64,000 nt of DNA from Clostridia bacterium (lineage in GTDB: Bacteria > Bacillota > Clostridia > Oscillospirales > CAG-272). Where the stretch lies: positions 1 to 64,000 of the forward strand of contig JAFYBN010000089.1 of the NCBI GenBank assembly GCA_017540175.1, given 5' to 3'. Numbering within the stretch: the first letter of the stretch is position 1; each line of letters begins with the position of its first letter. The notes beneath the pieces were generated by a model. It saw only the letters and a list, made by a program, of their open reading frames with translations. It ran no database searches and was not told where the DNA came from. Positions 50,779 to 59,577 of this stretch are shown here, one piece after another. The translations under genes were made by a program, and so were the position numbers.

Positions 50779-52669
50779 TCCCGAAAAGAAAAGCAAAAAA
50801 GGCGTGATCGGGCGGCTTGTCAAAATGCTTTTCAAATTCTTCCCGATACTCGCCCCGATCACGGTGTTCGGCATTCTGTTTTCCTCCGCTGTCTCATCCA
50901 TTCCCGCGGTTTTCCAGCAGAAGATCATCGCGATCATCAAGATTCACGTGGATTCCGGTGACTGGACGGCGGCGCGCGCGGAGATCATGCCGCTCATTAC
51001 GATCCTGATTGTGCTGTACGCCCTCTCCATCGCGCTCATGACGGCGGATCAGCTCATTCTCGCCTACATCACGCAGGGCTTCCTCTATAAGCTGCGCCGC
51101 ACGATGTTCGATCACATGCAGGACCTCCCGATTCGGTATTTCGATACCCACCGGGCGGGCGACATCATGAGCTATTATACAAACGACATCGATACCATGC
51201 GTCAGCTCGTGTCCCAAGCGCTTCCGCAGATCCTTCGCTCCGGCGTTGTGATTCTCACGGTGCTCTCCATTATGATCTGGTACTGCGGATGGCTCACGCT
51301 TCTGATCCTGGTCGGCGTCGTCGCGATGATCCTCGTCTCGAAAAAGTTCGGCGGCGGCTCCGCCCGCTACTTCAAGCAGCAGCAGAAGACGATGGGAAAG
51401 ACCGAAGGGTATGTGCAGGAAATGATGAACGGTCAGAAGGTCGTCAAGGTTTTCTGCCGCGAGGAACAAAGCAAAAAGGACTTTGCGAAGCTCAATGAGG
51501 AGCTGTGCGAGGACGCCTTCCACGCGCATGCTTACGCGAACATGCTCGGTCCCGTGATCGGCAACATCGGCAATCTCTTGTATGTGCTCGTGGCGATCGT
51601 GGGCGGACTGCTCCTTCTCACAAAAGCCCCGAACTTCTCCCTGTCCGGGCTCCCGATCAGCATTTCGATCATCATTCCGTTTCTCAATATGGCGAAACAG
51701 TTCACGGGTAACGTCAACAACCTTTCCCAGCAGATCAATTCCATCGTGATGGGCATGGCGGGCGCGGACAGAGTCTTTGCCATGATCGACGAAGAGCCGG
51801 AGCAGGACGAGGGCTACGTAACGCTCGTCAACGCGAAGACCGGCGAGGACGGCGAAGTGACGGAAACCGACGAACGCACCGGGCACTGGGCTTGGAAGCA
51901 TCCGCACGGCGACGGCACGGTCACCTATACGCCGCTTGCCGGAGACGTCCGTCTGTTCGACGTGGATTTCTCCTATGACGGGGAGAAGCAGGTTCTGACC
52001 GACGTTTCGGTGTACGCCGAGCCGGGTCAGAAGGTGGCGTTCGTGGGAGCGACCGGAGCGGGGAAGACCACGATCACCAACCTGATCAACCGATTCTACG
52101 ACATTGCCGACGGAAAGATCCGCTACGACGGCATCAACATCAACAAAATCAAAAAAGCGGATCTGCGCCGCTCCCTCGGGATCGTGCTGCAGGATACGAG
52201 CCTGTTCACGGGAACCGTGCTCGAAAACATCCGCTACGGCAGACTGGACGCGACGGATGAGGAATGCGTCGAAGCGGCAAAGCTCGCGGGCGCGGACGAT
52301 TTCATCACGCGTCTGCCGGAGGGGTATCATACCCTGCTCACGGGCAACGGCGCAAACCTCTCCCAGGGTCAGCGGCAGCTGCTTGCCATCGCGCGCGCCG
52401 CCGTTGCCGATCCGCCCGTGCTGATCATGGATGAAGCGACCTCTTCCATCGACACGCGCACCGAGGCGATCGTCTCGCGCGGCATGGACTCGCTCATGGA
52501 GGGCAGGACCGTCTTCGTCATCGCGCACCGCCTGTCAACCGTCATGAATTCCGACGTCATCATGGTTCTCGATCACGGCCGGATCATCGAACGCGGCAGT
52601 CACGAAAAGCTCATTGCGGAGAAGGGGACCTACTATCAGCTCTACACAGGCGCGTTCGAGCTTGAGTAA
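50768..52669 (+). CDS. Heterodimeric ABC exporter, second half (consensus Walker A and B)
   Basis: This 633-residue partner has a six-helix membrane domain and an NBD with Walker A GATGAGKTT near residue 425, signature LSQGQRQL near 533 (Gln instead of the second Gly), Walker B LIMDEATSSIDTRTE near 553 with catalytic Glu, and the switch IAHRLSTV. About 45 extra residues precede the NBD (GYVTLVNAKTGEDGEVTETD), an insertion common in this exporter subfamily. I start at 50768 (MTNNPEKK), with GAGGGGAGGG upstream inside the first gene. Confidence 0.92.
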   Translation: MTNNPEKKSKKGVIGRLVKMLFKFFPILAPITVFGILFSSAVSSIPAVFQQKIIAIIKIHVDSGDWTAARAEIMPLITILIVLYALSIALMTADQLILAYITQGFLYKLRRTMFDHMQDLPIRYFDTHRAGDIMSYYTNDIDTMRQLVSQALPQILRSGVVILTVLSIMIWYCGWLTLLILVGVVAMILVSKKFGGGSARYFKQQQKTMGKTEGYVQEMMNGQKVVKVFCREEQSKKDFAKLNEELCEDAFHAHAYANMLGPVIGNIGNLLYVLVAIVGGLLLLTKAPNFSLSGLPISISIIIPFLNMAKQFTGNVNNLSQQINSIVMGMAGADRVFAMIDEEPEQDEGYVTLVNAKTGEDGEVTETDERTGHWAWKHPHGDGTVTYTPLAGDVRLFDVDFSYDGEKQVLTDVSVYAEPGQKVAFVGATGAGKTTITNLINRFYDIADGKIRYDGININKIKKADLRRSLGIVLQDTSLFTGTVLENIRYGRLDATDEECVEAAKLAGADDFITRLPEGYHTLLTGNGANLSQGQRQLLAIARAAVADPPVLIMDEATSSIDTRTEAIVSRGMDSLMEGRTVFVIAHRLSTVMNSDVIMVLDHGRIIERGSHEKLIAEKGTYYQLYTGAFELE

Positions 52670-52760
52670 AACCTCCCGAGCCGTTCCGGATCAAGTTTTT
52701 CGGAGGCTGAACGAGATGACTGAATGGATGAACTGCTTTGCGCGGCGAACTGAAAATCAA

Positions 52761-52800
52761 AAAACAGGAGGCGGACGAGCATGTTCCGCTTCCTGTTTTT
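52761..52800 (+). terminator. Bidirectional terminator between the exporter operon and exoA
   Basis: AAAACAGGAGGCGGA (52761-52775) and TCCGCTTCCTGTTTT (52785-52799) form a 15-bp stem with one G-U, with A and T tracts on either side. Confidence 0.88.
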
Positions 52801-52837
52801 CATACCGGTCCGGCGGCACACCGTGCCGCGCCTTCTT

Positions 52838-53587
52838 TTATTGCAGGACCAATCCCACCGGACAGTGGTCGCTGCCCGTCACGTCCGCGTAAATCATTGC
52901 GTCGGAGACGCGGGGGAAGAGTCGGTTTGAGGTGATGAAATAATCGATCCTCCATCCCGTATTCCGTTCACGGGACTTGAACATGTATGACCACCAGGTG
53001 TAGGCGTCCGTTTTGTCGGGATTGAGGCAGCGGTAGGTGTCCGTAAAGCCCGCCGCGAGCAGCTCGGTCATTTTGCCGCGTTCCTCATAGGTGAAGCCCG
53101 CGTTTCCGATATTGGACTTCGCGTTTTTCAGATCGATCTCCTCGTGCGCGACGTTGAGGTCGCCGCAGAGCACGACCGGTTTTGTTTTGTCAAGCTCGAG
53201 AAGATAGGCGCGGAGATCGTCTTCGTAAATCATGCGGTAATCGAGACGCGTCAGCTCTCTCTGCGCGTTCGGGGTATAGGAATTCACGAGGCGGAAATCC
53301 TCGAATTCAAGCGTGATGACGCGCCCCTCGTCGTTGTATTTCCCGTCGATGCCGTAAGAAACCGAGAGCGGCTTCACGCGCGTGAAAACAGCCGTGCCGG
53401 AATAGCCCTTTTTCTCGGCGCTCGAGAAATAGGCGTCGTAGCCCGCTCGCTCGAATTCTGCTTGCCCGGGCTGCATCTTCGTCTCCTGAATACAGAAGAC
53501 GTCGGCGTCCGCGCGGTCGAAAAACTCCCCGAAGCCTTTAGTCAGCACGGAGCGGAACCCGTTGACATTCCAGGAAATCAGCTTCAT
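52838..53587 (-). CDS. exoA: Exodeoxyribonuclease III (ExoA/Xth AP endonuclease)
   Basis: A 249-residue endonuclease/exonuclease/phosphatase-fold enzyme that cuts DNA at abasic sites in base-excision repair. Catalytic motifs are SWNVNGFRS near residue 5, the metal Glu in CIQETKMQP near 37, GDLNVAHEEIDL near 143, DYFITS near 220 and SDHCPVGLVL at the end. Complete and monocistronic. No clear -35/-10 was found; 5' sequence is AT-rich. Confidence 0.95.
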   Translation of the reverse strand: MKLISWNVNGFRSVLTKGFGEFFDRADADVFCIQETKMQPGQAEFERAGYDAYFSSAEKKGYSGTAVFTRVKPLSVSYGIDGKYNDEGRVITLEFEDFRLVNSYTPNAQRELTRLDYRMIYEDDLRAYLLELDKTKPVVLCGDLNVAHEEIDLKNAKSNIGNAGFTYEERGKMTELLAAGFTDTYRCLNPDKTDAYTWWSYMFKSRERNTGWRIDYFITSNRLFPRVSDAMIYADVTGSDHCPVGLVLQ

Positions 53588-53718
53588 TTCAAAACCCCCG
53601 TTCGCTTGTTTGATCCATCATAACACAAAAAAACGTGAAAATCAAGTGCGGGTCATAAAACCTGTCAAAAAACGACGATTTTTTCTGACGTATTTACCGG
53701 AAATCATGAAAAATATCC

Positions 53719-53747
53719 TTGACAATTCCACACGTTTCCTGTATAAT
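53719..53747 (+). promoter_or_regulatory. Sigma-A promoter of the secreted repeat protein gene
   Basis: TTGACA (53719-53724), 17 bp and TATAAT (53742-53747), a full consensus. Confidence 0.88.
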
Positions 53748-53786
53748 GGTAATCGGGTAAATTATATCTCGAAAGGACATGTCATC

Positions 53787-55109
53787 ATGAAAAAACACAT
53801 CCGGGCGATTTCCGCTTTTCTGCTTGTCGCCCTTCTCGCCGGGCTGGCTGCCGCCCCCGCCTCCGCTACCACGATCTTCGTGAATCAGGAGACGGCTTCA
53901 TCCGTCGGCTCTCCTTGCGATCCCTGCGTTCCCGCCGCTCCCGCTCAGACCGGAAACAATGCGGCTGCCAATCCTCTGGGCGGCATTCCCGTTTATCCGC
54001 GCTGTGAGGTTCCCTCTTACGGCTATGGCTGCGGCTACGGCTGCTTCCCGCAGTTTGGTGCTCCCGCGTTCCCCGGCGCGTTCCCCGGAGCATTTCCCGG
54101 AGCATTTCCCGGCGCCGCGTGCGGGACTTACTTCCCGTACCGTATGCCCCAGCCCTATGACATCATCAATTCCGGCAAATTCTTCACCTGTGCGAACGCG
54201 AAGGATGAAATCGCGAAATACCTCGCTGCCAACACCTATCAGGTCAGCGTCCTTGCCGGCGACAGCCGTTCCTACGGTTCCGGCATCTATATGGTGTCCG
54301 AAAACCCGCGCGTCGCAAGCTTCAACGTGAAAACCGGAAAGCTGACGGCGAACTCCTTCGGCTCCACCAAGGTTTATGTCTATACCCTGGGTGGAAGCCC
54401 GCTTGCCTGCCTTGACGTCGCGGTCCGCGCCGATATCTGTGGCGGTCTGAACCATTCCGACAGCCTGACGGTTACGGCCGACAACTGGAACCCGGCGATC
54501 AACGAAAAGGTTACTCTCACCGTGAAGTCGAACAGCGGCAAGAAGTATGACGATATCCGCTACCGCATTATGCTCGGCAATCCGAACATCCTCCTCAACG
54601 AATCCACCGGCGCTGTCACCGGCTATCAGGAAGGGCTCTCCGTCGTTCGCGCGTACTCCAAGTCTGACGACAACGTCTACGGCGACATCTTCATCTTTGT
54701 CGGTTCGATGAACGCCGCGGTCTACGACGGTTACTGGAACACCTGCAAGGGCGGTATTCAGGTCAGCAAGTGGGGCTATGACATCTGCGACATCTTCACG
54801 AGAGAAAACCTTTCGATCAAGGGTTGGATCCGTTCCACGAACGGTCTGTTCCTCCCCATCATCGGTCTCGTGAACGCTGAGGTCATCCAGAAGGACGGCA
54901 CGCATGCCATTCGGACCATCCTGACCGGCGGCTCCCTCGTTTATCTGGATTCCCTGCGCGGATGCTACGGCTCGCGCGACAGCCTGAAGAGCGCGATCGC
55001 TCTTTATAACGCAAGCCGTTATCCGAACCGCTTCACTTACACGACGACCCTGACGTCCGATGAAAGCGCGGTTCTCTTCATGGCGCATCTGCTCGGTCTC
55101 ATCGGCTGA
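53787..55109 (+). CDS. Secreted Cys/Tyr/Gly-rich protein with FPGA repeats and Big-like domains
   Basis: 440 residues. A signal peptide (MKKHIRAISAFLLVALLAGL, cleavage near ASA at 28) is followed by a low-complexity segment (about 45-120) with CDPCVP, YGYGCGYGC and four tandem FPGA units. Then come two bacterial-Ig-like (Big_2) patterns, NPRVASFNVKTGKLTANSFGSTKVYVY near 175 and ILLNESTGAVTGYQEGLSVVRAYS near 270, and a C-terminal region of about 120 residues that I do not recognise. There is no LPxTG or SLH anchor. I start at 53787 with GAAAGGA upstream. Promoter and terminator are strong, suggesting high expression. Function unknown; a matrix, coat or surface-layer role is only a guess. Confidence 0.75.
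   Translation: MKKHIRAISAFLLVALLAGLAAAPASATTIFVNQETASSVGSPCDPCVPAAPAQTGNNAAANPLGGIPVYPRCEVPSYGYGCGYGCFPQFGAPAFPGAFPGAFPGAFPGAACGTYFPYRMPQPYDIINSGKFFTCANAKDEIAKYLAANTYQVSVLAGDSRSYGSGIYMVSENPRVASFNVKTGKLTANSFGSTKVYVYTLGGSPLACLDVAVRADICGGLNHSDSLTVTADNWNPAINEKVTLTVKSNSGKKYDDIRYRIMLGNPNILLNESTGAVTGYQEGLSVVRAYSKSDDNVYGDIFIFVGSMNAAVYDGYWNTCKGGIQVSKWGYDICDIFTRENLSIKGWIRSTNGLFLPIIGLVNAEVIQKDGTHAIRTILTGGSLVYLDSLRGCYGSRDSLKSAIALYNASRYPNRFTYTTTLTSDESAVLFMAHLLGLIG
54066..54113 (+). repeat. Tandem 12-bp repeat encoding four Ala-Phe-Pro-Gly units
   Basis: Four units of the form GCnTTyCCCGGn at 54066, 54078, 54090 and 54102, in frame within the secreted protein. Units one/two and three/four differ by synonymous bases, so the array could expand or contract by slippage without a frameshift. 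Confidence 0.9.
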
Positions 55110-55124
55110 TTCTCATGATTCCCC

Positions 55125-55155
55125 GGAGGAGGTTTTTAAAGCCTCCTCCTTTTTT
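55125..55155 (+). terminator. Intrinsic terminator after the secreted protein gene
   Basis: GGAGGAGG (55125-55132) pairs with CCTCCTCC (55142-55149), with TTT/AAA extending the stem, and is followed by six T. Confidence 0.9.
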
Positions 55156-55196
55156 CATTCTTTTGACGTTTTTTTTCAAAATTCACAGATTCCGTC

Positions 55197-55225
55197 TTGA
55201 CAAGAATAGCGAAAAGGTAGATAAT
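55197..55225 (+). promoter_or_regulatory. Sigma-A promoter of the M16C peptidase gene
   Basis: TTGACA (55197-55202), 17 bp and GATAAT (55220-55225), with a leader of about 90 nt. Confidence 0.75.
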
Positions 55226-55319
55226 AGTCCGAACTCATCTCGTACCGGCCCGACCTCGAAGCATCCCGCACGGAACAAAGGGGGAGGGGAGACGGTATCT
55301 GCAAGTGAAAGGAAATCGT

Positions 55320-58268
55320 ATGGCTCTCATCAAATCTTATTCCGATCTGTCGCCGAACTGTGCATATGAGCTTCAATATGAGGAATATCTCGACGACATC
55401 AAGTCCTCGGGCATTATTCTGCGGCATAAGAAATCCGGCGCGCGTGTCGCCGTGCTTTCGAACGAAGACGAAAATAAGCTGTTCTGCGCCGCGTTCCGCA
55501 CTCCTCCGAAGGATTCCACGGGCGTACCGCACATCATTGAGCATACCGTTCTCTGCGGCTCGAAGAATTTCCCGTCCCGCGATCCGTTCATGCAGCTCGC
55601 GAAAGGTTCCCTCAATACCTTCCTCAACGCGATGACTTACCCGGACAAGACTCTCTATCCCGTCGCTTCCTGCAACGACAAGGATTTTAAAAACCTCATG
55701 AACGTCTATATGGACGCGGTCTTCTATCCGAACATTTACCGCTACCGCCAGATCTTCATGCAGGAAGGATGGCATTACGAGCTTGAAAATCCGGAGGACG
55801 AACTGAAAATCAACGGCGTCGTTTATTCCGAAATGAAGGGCGCGATGTCCTCTCCCGACCGTTCGATCTGGGATGAAATGAACAACTGCCTCCTGCCCGA
55901 CACCACCTACGGCGTCAATTCCGGCGGCGATCCGGAAATCATCCCCCAGCTGAGCTACGAGGATTATCTCGAATTCCACCGCACGCATTATCATCCCTCG
56001 AACTCCTATATCTTCCTTTACGGGAACTGCGATATGGACGAGCGGCTCAAATGGATGGACGAGAACTATCTCTCCGCGTTTGACGCGATCCCCCCGTCCC
56101 CCGAGGTCACGACGCAGCCGCGCTTCGGCGAAGCGGCTCCACGCCGCGTGACGAAGTCTTATTCGGTCGGGGAAAACGATCCCGTGGACGGAAAAGCGTT
56201 TCTCGCCTATGCCGTACTCGGCGGATCGAACCTTGACGTGCTCGACTGCCGTGCGTGGGGCATTCTTTCCTCCGTTCTTTTGAACGACGACGGCGCGCCG
56301 CTCAAGAAGGCGCTGCTCGAAGCCGGTATCGGCGAGGATGTGTACGGCGGCTACGACTCCCATATGATCGAAGACAGCTTCTCCGTCGTCGCGAAGAACG
56401 CAGACGAAAAAGATCTCGACCGTTTCTGGAAAATCATTCGGGACACCCTGAAAGAGGAGGTCGAAAAGGGCTTCAACGAGAAAGCCATTCTCGCCGCTCT
56501 GAACATCCGCGAATTCCATTTCCGCGAGGCGAATTACGGCGGCTATCCGCGCGGTCTTGACATCGCGTCGGATATGCTTCAGTCCTGGCTGTACGATGAA
56601 AAAGCCGCGTTCACTTATATGCACGTGCTCGACGATTTCGCTGAGCTGAAGAAGAGAATCGGCACCGGTTATTACGAGGACCTCGTCAAGAAGGTCATCC
56701 TCGAGTCCGACCACTCCATCCTTCTCACGCTTACGCCGGAGCGTGGACTCGTCGACAAAAACAACGAGGCCCTGAAGCAGAAGCTCGAGAACTATAAGAA
56801 ATCCCTTTCTGCCGAGGAAATCGACCATATCGTTGAAGAGACCCGTCTCCTGCGCGAATATCAGTCCCATGAGCCGACCGAGGAAGAACAGAACTGCATT
56901 CCTACGCTCGCCCGTTCCGATATTTCCCGCGATACGATCCCGTTCTACAACGAGGAACGGACGATCGGCGGGGTCAAAACCGTTTTCCATCCGGTCGAGA
57001 CCAACGGCATCACCTACGCGAACCTCTTCTTCGACGTCGGAAAGATGCCGAAGAAATACGTGCCGTATTACGGCTTGCTCGGCAGCATCCTCGGTCGCGT
57101 TGACACGGCGGAGCACACCTATGACGACCTCGCCATCGACATCAGAATGTACACGGGGAACGTTTCCTTCTGGTATTATGTCGTGAGCAAGTTCGGAAAA
57201 CTCGACGATTACCGTCCCATGTTCGCCGTATGGACGAAGGAACTGCCCGAAAACATCCCGTTCGCGCTGAAAACCGCTCTCGAAGTGGCGACGACTTCCG
57301 TCTTTTCCGATAAGAAGCGGATCAAAACCATTCTCGCGGAACTGAAGTCCGACCGCCAGCGCGCGATCATGAACAACGGAAATTCCGTGGCGACCGCGCG
57401 AGCCCGCTCCTACTACTCCAAAGCCGGATGCTTCGATCAGGCGGTAAACGGTCTCGACTTCTATTACTTCATCAAGGATCTGTGCGATCATTTTGACGAG
57501 CGCGCGGATGAGATCGTCGAAAACCTCGGGAAGGTCGCTGCCGCGATTTTCGATCCCGACAAGATGATTCTGAGCCTTGCCGCCGATGAGAAGGGCATCG
57601 CCGCGATGGAAGCGGAGCTGCCGAAACTCGTGGATGGCCTCAGATCGTTCCCGCACGAATCCCTCGGCGAAGGCGAGGAATTCGAACCGGTCAACAAAAA
57701 GGAAGGAGTTCTCATCCCCTCCCAGGTTCAGTACGTCGGGCGCGTGGGGTATCTCGGGTTCGACGGCATGTCCTACACCGGAGCGATGCAGGTCGTGAAG
57801 ACCGCTGTGAATACGGACTGGCTCTATCAGCAGATCCGCGTCAAGGGCGGCGCGTACGGCTGCGGCTGCGGTTTCTCGCCGAACGGCAACGTCGCCTTCT
57901 CCTCCTACCGCGATCCCAAACTCGGCGAGACGGACGAGGTTTATAAGGGAACGGGGAACTGGGTCAGAAACGCGAAATTCGACGAGAAGGAACTGACCCG
58001 CTACATCATCGGCACGTTCTCCGGCTACGAAAGACCGATCTCCCCCGCCGGGCGCGCGTCCCGCTCGTTCGACGCGTATATGAGCGAGCGTACCTACGAG
58101 GACGTCGTGAAGGAACGCTCGGAAATGCTCGACATCACCGAGGAACAGTTCCGCGCGGTCGCGGAAGTCTTCGATAAGATCTGCGCGCAGGACTATTTCT
58201 GCGCCGTAGGATGTGAGAAAACGCTCAAGGATAACGCCGAACTCTTCGACAATCTTCTGACGATCTGA
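55320..58268 (+). CDS. M16C family metallopeptidase (PreP/Cym1-like)
   Basis: This 982-residue peptidase belongs to the presequence-protease branch of the M16 family, which encloses and degrades peptides of up to about 70 residues. The inverted zinc motif HIIEH is at residues 71-75, with the distal Glu in NGVVYSEMKG near 160. Four-domain length is usual, and the C-terminal pair of domains has the VKGGAYGCGCGFSPNG substrate-arm segment. No signal peptide, so cytosolic; typical Gram-positive role is recycling of peptides. I chose the ATG at 55320 (MALIKSY) with AAAGGAAAT before it; a GTG at 55305 is also in frame. Confidence 0.93.
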   Translation: MALIKSYSDLSPNCAYELQYEEYLDDIKSSGIILRHKKSGARVAVLSNEDENKLFCAAFRTPPKDSTGVPHIIEHTVLCGSKNFPSRDPFMQLAKGSLNTFLNAMTYPDKTLYPVASCNDKDFKNLMNVYMDAVFYPNIYRYRQIFMQEGWHYELENPEDELKINGVVYSEMKGAMSSPDRSIWDEMNNCLLPDTTYGVNSGGDPEIIPQLSYEDYLEFHRTHYHPSNSYIFLYGNCDMDERLKWMDENYLSAFDAIPPSPEVTTQPRFGEAAPRRVTKSYSVGENDPVDGKAFLAYAVLGGSNLDVLDCRAWGILSSVLLNDDGAPLKKALLEAGIGEDVYGGYDSHMIEDSFSVVAKNADEKDLDRFWKIIRDTLKEEVEKGFNEKAILAALNIREFHFREANYGGYPRGLDIASDMLQSWLYDEKAAFTYMHVLDDFAELKKRIGTGYYEDLVKKVILESDHSILLTLTPERGLVDKNNEALKQKLENYKKSLSAEEIDHIVEETRLLREYQSHEPTEEEQNCIPTLARSDISRDTIPFYNEERTIGGVKTVFHPVETNGITYANLFFDVGKMPKKYVPYYGLLGSILGRVDTAEHTYDDLAIDIRMYTGNVSFWYYVVSKFGKLDDYRPMFAVWTKELPENIPFALKTALEVATTSVFSDKKRIKTILAELKSDRQRAIMNNGNSVATARARSYYSKAGCFDQAVNGLDFYYFIKDLCDHFDERADEIVENLGKVAAAIFDPDKMILSLAADEKGIAAMEAELPKLVDGLRSFPHESLGEGEEFEPVNKKEGVLIPSQVQYVGRVGYLGFDGMSYTGAMQVVKTAVNTDWLYQQIRVKGGAYGCGCGFSPNGNVAFSSYRDPKLGETDEVYKGTGNWVRNAKFDEKELTRYIIGTFSGYERPISPAGRASRSFDAYMSERTYEDVVKERSEMLDITEEQFRAVAEVFDKICAQDYFCAVGCEKTLKDNAELFDNLLTI

Positions 58269-58291
58269 TCATTCATCAAACATCACCGAGA

Positions 58292-58330
58292 AAAACCGCC
58301 GACCCGGACAGCGTTCGGATCGGCGGTTTT
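58292..58330 (+). terminator. Bidirectional terminator between the M16C peptidase gene and pepT
   Basis: AAAACCGCCGA (58292-58302) pairs with TCGGCGGTTTT (58320-58330), with an inner CCGG/CCGA-like extension; A and T tracts flank both sides. Confidence 0.82.
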
Positions 58331-58340
58331 CCGTCAGAGC

Positions 58341-59561
58341 TTATTCTTTCGCGTAAAGCGCAATGATGTTTCCGATGATCTCAGCGACCTTTTCCATCCC
58401 CTCGACCGTGATGTGCTCGTACGGTCCGTGGAAGGCGTATCCGCCCGTGCCGAGGTTCGGGCAGGGAAGACCCATGAAGGACAGCCGCGCGCCGTCCGTG
58501 CCGCCACGGATGGGGTCGTGGATCGGCTCAAGTCCCGCCATCCGCGTCGCCTCGTCGGCGATTTCGACTACCCGGAAGACCGGACGGATCATCTCCTCCA
58601 TATTCCGGTAGGAATCGCGCAGGGTAAGCGTGACGGTTCCCGGACCGTATTTCTCGTTGATCAGCTTTTCGATGTGTCTGAGCGTCGCTTTCCGCGCGTC
58701 GAACATCGCTGCGGAGTGATCGCGGACGATGTAGCACAGACGCGCCTTTTCGCAGTCGCCCTGCATTTCGGTCAGGTGATAAAAGCCCTCGTATCCTTCC
58801 GTATGACGCGGCGTGTCGCCTGCGGGAAGCATCGAATTGATCTCCATCGCAACGAGTGAGGCGTTGATCATTCTGTTCTTCGCGTCGCCGGGATGAATGT
58901 TGTAACCTTTTACGTCAAAAACGGCGGAGCAGGCGTTGAAGTTTTCGAACACAACCTCGCCCTCGCGGCTGCCGTCGACCGTGTAAGCGAAATCTGCGCC
59001 GAATTTCTTGAGATCAAAATGATTGGCGGAGGTGCCGATTTCCTCGTCAGGCGTGAAGGCGATCGAAATCGCGCCATGGGGAAGGTCCAGCTTCAAGAGG
59101 CGGTCCACGGCGTGCAGGATCTCCGAGACACCCGCTTTGTCGTCCGCGCCGAGCAGGGTATGACCGTCCGTAGTGAGAAGCGTCCGTCCCCTGAGCGTTT
59201 CAAGATGCGGGAAATTCGCCTTTGTGATCGTCCGCCCGCTGTCCGAAAGCGTGATTTCGCCGCCGTCGTAGTTTTCATGGATCTGAACGTTCATCGGAGC
59301 GTCGGCAAAATCGGGGGACGTATCGAGATGGGCGATAAAGCCGATCTTCGGGCATTTCTCATAACCCGGTGACGCGGGAATATGTCCGTAAACATAGCAC
59401 AGCGCGTCGACCTGCGCGTCCGCGATCCCGATCTGCTTCATATCCTCGGCGAGCTTTTCTGCGAGGACGAATTCCTTTTTTGCGGACGGGATGGTATCGG
59501 AGCGATCGTCGCTGGACGTCGGGATATTGACATAAGAGAGAAAACGTTCGAGAAGTGTCAT
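58341..59561 (-). CDS. pepT: Peptidase T (tripeptide aminopeptidase)
   Basis: PepT removes the N-terminal residue of tripeptides in the cytosol. The 406-residue M20B enzyme has the zinc ligands in GFIAHLDTSPDF near residue 78, LLGADDKAGVSEIL near 138, the catalytic pair TPDEEIGTSANHFD near 172, DGSREGEVVFENF near 198 and the late His in PLGTGGYAFHGPYEH, seen as NLGTGGYAFHGPYEH. GGAGAG precedes the ATG. It lies 16 nt downstream of the rhamnosidase-like gene on the same strand and shares its promoter. Confidence 0.95.
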   Translation of the reverse strand: MTLLERFLSYVNIPTSSDDRSDTIPSAKKEFVLAEKLAEDMKQIGIADAQVDALCYVYGHIPASPGYEKCPKIGFIAHLDTSPDFADAPMNVQIHENYDGGEITLSDSGRTITKANFPHLETLRGRTLLTTDGHTLLGADDKAGVSEILHAVDRLLKLDLPHGAISIAFTPDEEIGTSANHFDLKKFGADFAYTVDGSREGEVVFENFNACSAVFDVKGYNIHPGDAKNRMINASLVAMEINSMLPAGDTPRHTEGYEGFYHLTEMQGDCEKARLCYIVRDHSAAMFDARKATLRHIEKLINEKYGPGTVTLTLRDSYRNMEEMIRPVFRVVEIADEATRMAGLEPIHDPIRGGTDGARLSFMGLPCPNLGTGGYAFHGPYEHITVEGMEKVAEIIGNIIALYAKE

Positions 59562-59577
59562 TTTTCGCTCTCCTTTT

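Noticed and set aside
55176..57656. An 826-codon open frame antisense to the M16C peptidase gene
   Set aside because: Shadow of a clear coding frame; no promoter, ribosome site or recognisable domain.
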